Assembly: GCA_027325115.1 (NCBI GenBank)
Contig: DAHWFG010000306.1
Coordinates: 1 to 13,287 of the forward strand
Source: JAKBCQ01 sp021807585
GTDB taxonomy: Bacteria; Planctomycetota; Planctomycetia; Isosphaerales; Isosphaeraceae
Length of the DNA: 13,287 nucleotides
Reading direction: 5' to 3'
This document shows positions 5,419 to 13,287 of this stretch, piece by piece; the stretch's first letter is position 1, and each line of letters opens with the position of its first letter. Under the pieces are notes generated by a model. That model had not been told where the DNA came from, ran no database searches, and worked only from the letters and a program-made list of their open reading frames with translations. The position numbers were made by a program, and so were the translations under genes.

Positions 5419-8400
5419 ATGCGAAAACGCGGTAAATGGCTTAAACGAATCGCCCTTGCGCTGATGATCCTCGTCGGAGCGGGGGTGTTCGTCGTCCGTC
5501 AACTCGTCCCGGCGATCATCATCGGTCAGTTCGCGGCGTTTTACACGGGGAAGGTTTCGATCGCGTCGTGGTGGCTCCACGCCGAATCGGCGGGGATCGA
5601 GGGGCTCGTTCTCCACGAAGGCTCGGCCGCGGATTCGCGAGTCTGGCTCACGGTGAAAAAGATCGGCGTAGATATATCGATGCGTCGATTATTTCGGGGT
5701 CAAGTGATTCCCAAGCGTGTCGAGATCGATTCACCCGTGATCGATCTTCATCTCAATAAGGACGGCGGGCTTCTGACGCGCATCCCGCTCAATACCGCGG
5801 GGCCGAAATCGCAAGAAAAGCTTCCCAGGCTCGAGGTGAAGGAAGCGAAGCTGACGTTTCATCAAGCCGGCCGGCCTGCGATGACCGTCGAGCATATCGC
5901 CGCGACCGCGACACCCGAAGGAAAGACCGAAGTTAAACTCGCAGGGGGGGCGATCGACCCCAATTGGAGCGATTGGACGTTGATCGGTTCGACCGACGCG
6001 CGGTTCTCGAAGGGGAAGGTACATCTTTCGGGGAAGAACGTCGACGCGACACGTGAAAAAGTTCTTAGTATTCCCTATGCTCCCGCGTTTGCTTGGGCCT
6101 GCGTGATGCCGACGGGGAATCTCGACGTGATGCTCGATCTGGGTTGGGGACCGGATAAGACGGATCCCAAAGCGCTCGCGTTCGACGTCGCGGTTCAGGT
6201 GAAATTTGATCGATCGCACGTCGACGTCGAAGTGCTCGGATTCTCGGCGGATCAAGTGACGGGGCGTTTATTTTACTCCAATAAGATCGTCAAGCTCGAA
6301 AACGCCAAGGGGAAGGCGCTCGGGGGTGCGGTTTCGGTGCACGGAGCGATGGATTTTCGTGAGCTCATTGATACATACGATCTCGACTTGGCGGTGGAGG
6401 GAATCGACATCACTCGCGCTCCGAGGAAATGGAACATCCCGGCGACGGGGCTCTCGGGAACGCTCGCGGCCGCGTGCTCGCTCGATCTGGCGCTCGGCCC
6501 CGATTTCGCCGATCTCCGCGGAACAACCGCCAAAGGAACGATCCGCGACCCCAAACTTCAGGGAATCCCGATCGAATCGATCGCCTTTGCTCTCGACACC
6601 GGCAAACCCCCCGCCGATGAATCCATTAAACACACTTTTATAAATACGTTTAAATCTTTTTTGTCGCGAAATAATCGGTCGGCGTTAATTGATGCGTTTG
6701 TCGGTCCCCCGGCATTGGCGACGGTCGACGGGTTGATCGCGATCGATGCGAACGATCCTCCCTCCGACGTCGCGAAGTCGGCGAAGATCGAGGCTGCGAA
6801 ACCCTCGGCGACGATCGAAGACGAATCGAAAAGCGGCGCAACGATCGATCCTTCGGATAAAACGCCCCAAAGCGTTCCACGAGCTCCCGCCGGATCGGCG
6901 ATCGAAGCGAATCAAGCGGCGCCGCGGCCGGGCGACGCGTCAACAGCGACCGCGGGTTCGGTCGAGCCGCCGCACGCGAGCGGTTACGTCTTTCACGTGC
7001 CGAGTTCGATCGCGACACGGCTTAAGCTCGGGAAAATTGACGTTGAAATATCTCTCGATCCTTCGATGGCGAAGGTTCCGCTCGTCGGCAACCGCGATTT
7101 CCGGCAGTTGAAATTCCAGGGTCGAGCCGGGATTGATCTCACGAGGATCGCCGATATCGAGATCGGCGATCTCGCGGCGCGTTTCGGGCTTGAAGACGGA
7201 GTCGCGTCGATCGGTCGGGTCGTCGGTCGAGTGCTTGATCCGCCGGGGGGCGATCCCGGGGTCGATCGACCGCGGGCCAATGATGCGATTCCGGCGTCGG
7301 GTCCGCTTCCGCCGGGAACGTTTCGGGGATCGCTTAAGGCCGAGATCGACCCCGAGAACGATTTGATCGCCAAGCTCGAAACGAATCTTGTGCCGTTGGG
7401 AGATATTCTTGCGCGATTTCTTCCTGAACCGATTCCGATCTCGGCTCGGGTGACGATCGTCGCCGACGCTCGGGCGCCGATGGCGGCGCTCGGCGATCCG
7501 TCGCGCTGGACGATCGACGGCGTGACGTCGAGCCCGCGCTTCGTTTATCAGACGACCGAATTCGAAGGAGTCGAGAGCAAATGGTCGATAAAATCCGATC
7601 ATGTTATTATTAATTATATTAAAGCAAATTTAAGAAATCAGCCTTTTTCGGCGGCGGGCGAGGCGGGCTTGTCGGGCGAGCGTCGATTCACGGCGAGCGT
7701 CGAGGCGAGCGAGTGGCCGATCGCCGATTTGATTGCGATGGCGGGGCGATCGACGACGACTCCCAAGTTCTCGGGTTCGGTCTCGGCGAAGACGAATGCG
7801 AGCGGCACGCTCAACCCCATGATTTATGCGCTCGACGGGACTGGGAAGGTTGATCGACTTGAGGTCGGCGGCGAGAAATTGGGGGATGTGAAAATCGACT
7901 GGAAGACGCGAAACGGCAAGATATCGGTGACGGCGGACGAGGCGGCGCTTTTCGGCGGCAAATTCGGCTTCGAAGCCCTCGTCCCTACGACGGCGACGGG
8001 AAACATCGACGGCAAAGCGGTTATCAAGAATGTAAATTTAGCGGATTTAGCGAATCGTTTATTCGACGGCGCGGTCGAGCTTGGCGGCGCGGCCGACGGC
8101 GATTTGACGTTTCATTTCGGACCGCTCGACGCCCCCGATCTCGCCAAGGCGCGGGGAGATCTCAATCTCACGGCGCCGGGACTGAAGATCGAGAACGTTT
8201 CGGTCGACCGATTTCGCGCGGCGCTCGACGTCAAGGATGGAAAAGTCAATTATACGTTGAAAGCGGTGAGCGGCGGCGGAACGATCGAGCTTTCGGGGGA
8301 AGCCCCGCTCGATCTCAAAAAGAAGCCGAAAGGAAGGGAGTTGATCGCCGCGACCAAGGCGCGGGTTCGCGACGTTCAGATTCAAGAGATCGGTCGGCAA

Positions 8401-9606
8401 CTCGGCTACTTGAACGACGATACGAGATTGCGCGGCCTGGGCGATTTCGATCTTCATCTCGACGTCCCGGAGAACGATTCCAACCGGATCGCCGCCAAGG
8501 GATCGGCGCGGCTTCGATCGCTCATGCTTGAGCCTTATATGAATATCGGTGAAATTAAAGGCGTGATGGATTATACAGCCAAGCATTGGTCGTTGGCGCC
8601 GATTTCGGGGTCGGCGGTCGGCGGAGCGATCTCGGGTCGGGTCGTTTCGGACGTTCAAAAGGCGGGACCTCCGCTTGTTCGGTTCGACCTCAAGCTCGCC
8701 GATTTCGAGCTCAGAGAGGCGTTCGCCGCTGTTCCGCAGCTCTCGGCGCTGTTTCACGGCTCGGGAACGGCGCGGCTCAACGGCGAGTTCGTTCGCGACC
8801 TTGAGGCGACCGCTCAACTGTTCATTCCCAGGGCGACGTTTTACGGCTTGCCTTTAATGAACACACAAGCGAGTGCTACGATCGATTATTCGCCGATCGA
8901 GCGATCGGGCGAGGTTCGCGTCACCCAGTGGAAATCGAGGCTCGCGGGCGGGCACGTCGACGCGCGGATGCTTGCGCGGCTGGGGAATAATCATTCGTTC
9001 AACTTCGGCATGACGTTCAACCAGGTCGATCTGGAAACGATCACCCGCACGTTGCTCTCAAGCGGAACGACCGCGACGGGCAAACTGAACGGGGAGATAC
9101 GCCTCGAAGGACCATCATTTGAGCATTTAAGTAAACTTCGAGGAAAAATTCTCGTCGATCTCGACGACGCTTCGCTGTTCAATCTTCCCGTATTGGGGGA
9201 TGTCGCCAAGTTTCTGGGAATCGGCAAGGGGAGCGTGTTTCAGGACGGCGACCTCGCCGCGACGATCGCCGATAATCGCCTTTCGATCGACCGGTTCACG
9301 CTCGTCGGCAAGATCCTTCAGCTTCATTCTCGCGGGACGATCGATCGCAAAGGACATTTAAATCTCAAGGTCGTCGTCAATATGAGCGAATTGATCTCGG
9401 CGCCGGCGCAGCTTGTGATGGCGTTTCTTCCCTCGCGTCGCGGACCGGGTTATATACGCATGAGAGATTTTCTTTCTAATCAATTGATTAAACTTCGCGT
9501 GACGGGAACGATTCAATCGCCAAACGTCGCTCGCGATTCGTCGATCGAACTCGACGAGGATCAAACCGGATTCTTCGCCGATTTCCTTCGAGCGTCGCCG
9601 CAATAA
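5419..9606 (+). CDS. Large AsmA-like envelope protein
   Basis: The 1395-residue product starts at an ATG preceded by AAGGGG (5404-5409). A basic N-terminus (MRKRGKWLKR) and one hydrophobic segment at about residues 11-30 anchor it in the inner membrane, with the rest in the periplasm. The body is long, low in Cys, and built of alternating strand-like segments with repeated Gly/Asp turns, the pattern of AsmA/TamB-type proteins whose beta-groove structures carry lipids between membranes. Residues about 1090-1340 look like the AsmA C-terminal region: GSGTARLNGEF, ATFYGLPLMNTQAS, TATGKLNGEIRLEG, and a late SLFNLPVLGDVAKFLGIGKG block followed by RLSIDRFTLVGKILQLHSRG. Residues about 430-520 are a Pro/Ala/Ser/Lys/Glu-rich linker splitting the protein. 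Some AsmA proteins influence outer-membrane assembly; the cargo here is unknown. Short stretches with A/T-ending codons occur within it. Confidence 0.8.
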   Translation: MRKRGKWLKRIALALMILVGAGVFVVRQLVPAIIIGQFAAFYTGKVSIASWWLHAESAGIEGLVLHEGSAADSRVWLTVKKIGVDISMRRLFRGQVIPKRVEIDSPVIDLHLNKDGGLLTRIPLNTAGPKSQEKLPRLEVKEAKLTFHQAGRPAMTVEHIAATATPEGKTEVKLAGGAIDPNWSDWTLIGSTDARFSKGKVHLSGKNVDATREKVLSIPYAPAFAWACVMPTGNLDVMLDLGWGPDKTDPKALAFDVAVQVKFDRSHVDVEVLGFSADQVTGRLFYSNKIVKLENAKGKALGGAVSVHGAMDFRELIDTYDLDLAVEGIDITRAPRKWNIPATGLSGTLAAACSLDLALGPDFADLRGTTAKGTIRDPKLQGIPIESIAFALDTGKPPADESIKHTFINTFKSFLSRNNRSALIDAFVGPPALATVDGLIAIDANDPPSDVAKSAKIEAAKPSATIEDESKSGATIDPSDKTPQSVPRAPAGSAIEANQAAPRPGDASTATAGSVEPPHASGYVFHVPSSIATRLKLGKIDVEISLDPSMAKVPLVGNRDFRQLKFQGRAGIDLTRIADIEIGDLAARFGLEDGVASIGRVVGRVLDPPGGDPGVDRPRANDAIPASGPLPPGTFRGSLKAEIDPENDLIAKLETNLVPLGDILARFLPEPIPISARVTIVADARAPMAALGDPSRWTIDGVTSSPRFVYQTTEFEGVESKWSIKSDHVIINYIKANLRNQPFSAAGEAGLSGERRFTASVEASEWPIADLIAMAGRSTTTPKFSGSVSAKTNASGTLNPMIYALDGTGKVDRLEVGGEKLGDVKIDWKTRNGKISVTADEAALFGGKFGFEALVPTTATGNIDGKAVIKNVNLADLANRLFDGAVELGGAADGDLTFHFGPLDAPDLAKARGDLNLTAPGLKIENVSVDRFRAALDVKDGKVNYTLKAVSGGGTIELSGEAPLDLKKKPKGRELIAATKARVRDVQIQEIGRQLGYLNDDTRLRGLGDFDLHLDVPENDSNRIAAKGSARLRSLMLEPYMNIGEIKGVMDYTAKHWSLAPISGSAVGGAISGRVVSDVQKAGPPLVRFDLKLADFELREAFAAVPQLSALFHGSGTARLNGEFVRDLEATAQLFIPRATFYGLPLMNTQASATIDYSPIERSGEVRVTQWKSRLAGGHVDARMLARLGNNHSFNFGMTFNQVDLETITRTLLSSGTTATGKLNGEIRLEGPSFEHLSKLRGKILVDLDDASLFNLPVLGDVAKFLGIGKGSVFQDGDLAATIADNRLSIDRFTLVGKILQLHSRGTIDRKGHLNLKVVVNMSELISAPAQLVMAFLPSRRGPGYIRMRDFLSNQLIKLRVTGTIQSPNVARDSSIELDEDQTGFFADFLRASPQ

Positions 9607-9629
9607 TTATAATATAAAAATAATTATTG
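9601..9629. repeat. A/T-rich perfect inverted repeat over the AsmA-like stop codon
   Basis: CAATAATTAT (9601-9610) pairs perfectly with ATAATTATTG (9620-9629) around a 9-base A/T loop. It includes the stop codon at 9604-9606. It is too A/T-rich to be a usual intrinsic terminator, but could cap the 3' end of the message, bind a protein, or act as an A/T element before the next gene. Confidence 0.45.
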
Positions 9630-9778
9630 AATAAGCTTGGTTCCCCGCCGTCTGCTTGTCGGCCGGCGGCTCGGTAATTGGGAGGGGGGCTCGGGCTCGT
9701 TTCGCGAACATTGCGAGTCGTGTAAGATAGCCGCGTATCTGACCTTCGAGACGTCGTACCCGATTGGGAGAGAACGTC

Positions 9779-12109
<2,331 letters not shown>

Positions 12110-12196
12110 AGGCGCCCCGGTCGATCGGGAGGTCGTTCGCGTCAATCGATCGAACCCCGAGACGAACGCATCGCCGAAGAGAATGGAGAGAGTATT

Positions 12197-12880
12197 ATGT
12201 CTATCAAAACAATTGCAATCGCGCCTTCAATTCTCGCCGCGGATTTTTCGCGGCTGGGCGATCAGGTGCGTGAGGCCGAGCACGACGGAGTCGATCGAAT
12301 TCATGTCGATGTGATGGACGGTCGGTTCGTTCCGAATATATCGATCGGCCCGTTCGTCGTCGCCGCGCTCCGTCCCGTCACGAGGCTTCCGCTGGAATGC
12401 CATTTGATGATCGACGATCCCGACCGTTACATCGAGGCGTTTGTTCAGGCCGGCGCCGATTCGATCATCGTTCATTTCGAGGGAAATCACAATTTGCATC
12501 GCACGGTGCATCATATTCAAAGTTTCAACAAAAAAGCGGGTGTTGCGATCAACCCCGCGACTCCGTGCTCGGCGCTCGAAGCGATCGTCGCCGATCTCGA
12601 CCTCGTTCTGGTGATGACGGTCAATCCCGGATTCGGCGGGCAACAATTCATCCGTTCGACGCTCGAGAAGATTCAATCGGTCCGGGCGACGCTCGATCGA
12701 GTCAATCCCGAATGCGATCTCGAAGTCGACGGGGGAATCGACGGCGAGACCGCTCCCCTCGTCGTCGAGGCGGGAGCGAACGCGCTCGTCGCGGGAACTT
12801 CGATCTTCGGCAATCGCCGCGGAATCGCCGCCGGGATCGACGAATTGAAACACGCCGCGATCAAATATCGTGTCGTGTAA
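12197..12880 (+). CDS. rpe: Ribulose-phosphate 3-epimerase
   Basis: This TIM-barrel enzyme interconverts ribulose 5-phosphate and xylulose 5-phosphate in the pentose phosphate and Calvin pathways. Its 227 residues match the family length of about 220-230. The start ATG follows GGAGAGAG (12185-12192). Motifs appear in order: APSILAADF (9-17), HVDVMDGRFVPN (36-47) with metal ligand His36 and catalytic Asp38, ECHLMI with metal ligand His69, NPGFGGQ (143-149), the phosphate-gripping loop, and EVDGGI with catalytic Asp178. The final VAGTSIF segment completes the phosphate site. It begins 87 bp after the CehA-family gene, on the same strand. Co-transcription is possible but its own promoter cannot be excluded. 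Confidence 0.96.
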   Translation: MSIKTIAIAPSILAADFSRLGDQVREAEHDGVDRIHVDVMDGRFVPNISIGPFVVAALRPVTRLPLECHLMIDDPDRYIEAFVQAGADSIIVHFEGNHNLHRTVHHIQSFNKKAGVAINPATPCSALEAIVADLDLVLVMTVNPGFGGQQFIRSTLEKIQSVRATLDRVNPECDLEVDGGIDGETAPLVVEAGANALVAGTSIFGNRRGIAAGIDELKHAAIKYRVV

Positions 12881-12932
12881 ATTCAAGTAAATCGTTCAGT
12901 TTTAAGCCGAGATTTTCGCACGGTCGACTCCG

Positions 12933-12950
12933 TCGCGATGTTGATCGCGA
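12933..12950. repeat. 7-bp hairpin after rpe
   Basis: TCGCGAT (12933-12939) and ATCGCGA (12944-12950) form a perfect 7-bp stem with a 4-base loop in the 129-bp spacer between rpe and the methyltransferase gene. No T-tract follows, so a terminator role is doubtful. Confidence 0.35.
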
Positions 12951-13009
12951 GGTAAATCGACGAGTTCGGCGACATTTGCGCAACGAGAATCATAATTAAG
13001 GATCATTTG

Positions 13010-13287
13010 ATGTCTGTCGATCATGATCGAGAGCTCGCGAACGCGTTCGATGCGCAGGCAGAGAAGTTCGAGCGCGCTCCCGTGCAATCCGATCCCGTCG
13101 CGCTTGAGAACCTCGTTCGCTTCGCCGATTTTCCGGCCGATTCGGTCGTCCTCGACGCGGGTTGCGGGCCCGGACTCGTCGGCCTGGCGCTGCTGGAGGC
13201 GGGGATTCGAGTCGTCGGCGTCGATTTGTCGGAAGATATGATTAAACGGGCGAAAAAACGTTGCGCCCCGTTCGGCGACAAGGCGCG
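13010..13287 (+). CDS. Class I SAM-dependent methyltransferase, 5' end only
   Basis: The right edge cuts this gene; 92 residues are visible. The ATG at 13010 follows AAGGA (12999-13003) with a 6-base spacer. SAM-binding motif I is clear at VLDAGCGPG (residues 47-55), followed by VVGVDLSEDMIKRAKKR, where the Asp after the second strand would bind the ribose hydroxyls. The N-terminal helix (AFDAQAEKFERAP) is typical of UbiE/Methyltransf_11-type enzymes acting on small molecules or quinones. The acceptor region lies outside the window, so the substrate cannot be named. Confidence 0.88.
   Translation, partial: MSVDHDRELANAFDAQAEKFERAPVQSDPVALENLVRFADFPADSVVLDAGCGPGLVGLALLEAGIRVVGVDLSEDMIKRAKKRCAPFGDKA

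Noticed and set aside
5218..5616. 132-residue minus-strand frame over the AsmA-like start
   Set aside because: It overlaps the N-terminal membrane segment of a well-supported gene, is very rich in Arg/Asp, and has no sign of a fold.
9680..9695. G-rich word upstream of the CehA gene, nearly repeated at 2663-2678 in cysI
   Set aside because: The G runs are not separated enough to form a three-layer quadruplex, and the cysI copy simply encodes a Gly-rich turn conserved in the family.
9700..9728. Possible promoter before the CehA-family gene
   Set aside because: TAAGAT is acceptable as a -10 but the -35 matches only 3 of 6 bases, so it is not above what chance gives.
12227..12886. 219-residue open frame antisense to rpe
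   Set aside because: rpe is unmistakable on the plus strand. The antisense translation is Asp/Arg-rich with no recognisable domain.

Overview
This 13.3 kb window looks like ordinary chromosome from a moderately GC-rich planctomycete, possibly Isosphaeraceae-like. That placement is an inference: it rests on the very large AsmA-like protein, a secreted CehA/McbA metallohydrolase with a long N-terminal extension, and small lineage-type proteins with no recognisable family. No marker gene confirms it. Ten complete or edge-cut genes are well supported, plus one small hypothetical gene that is less certain. I see no rRNA, tRNA, CRISPR array, transposase, integrase or phage gene.

Layout. The left edge (2-445, +) is the 3' end of an enolase-superfamily gene most like glucarate dehydratase. 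It converges on a DinB-like four-helix protein (523-1014, -) and an unrecognised 167-residue protein (1100-1603, -). A 274-bp divergent spacer carries a good promoter and a hairpin leader for cysI, the sulfite reductase hemoprotein (1878-3656, +). Cytidine deaminase follows on the same strand, probably starting at a TTG. A perfect 16-bp inverted repeat at 4199-4244 separates it from two convergent small hypothetical genes (4262-4630, - and 4802-5014, -). About 400 bp without a gene then precede the largest gene, a 1395-residue AsmA-like envelope protein (5419-9606, +). It is followed on the same strand by a secreted PHP-fold hydrolase (9779-12109), ribulose-phosphate 3-epimerase (12197-12880) and a SAM methyltransferase cut by the right edge (13010-13287).

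Functionally the window is mixed housekeeping: sugar-acid catabolism, assimilatory sulfur reduction, pyrimidine salvage, the pentose phosphate pathway, and two envelope or periplasmic proteins. cysI and cdd may be co-transcribed. The AsmA-like, CehA, rpe and methyltransferase genes run in one direction, but with gaps of 87-172 bp, so a single operon is not established.

I found no convincing new multi-gene system. The most unusual signals are compositional. GATC (often within CGATCG) is several-fold more frequent than base composition predicts. Short islands of A/T-ending codons interrupt GC-rich genes, most sharply inside the AsmA-like gene. The unrecognised 167-, 122- and 70-residue proteins and the large envelope protein are the best candidates for undescribed biology.
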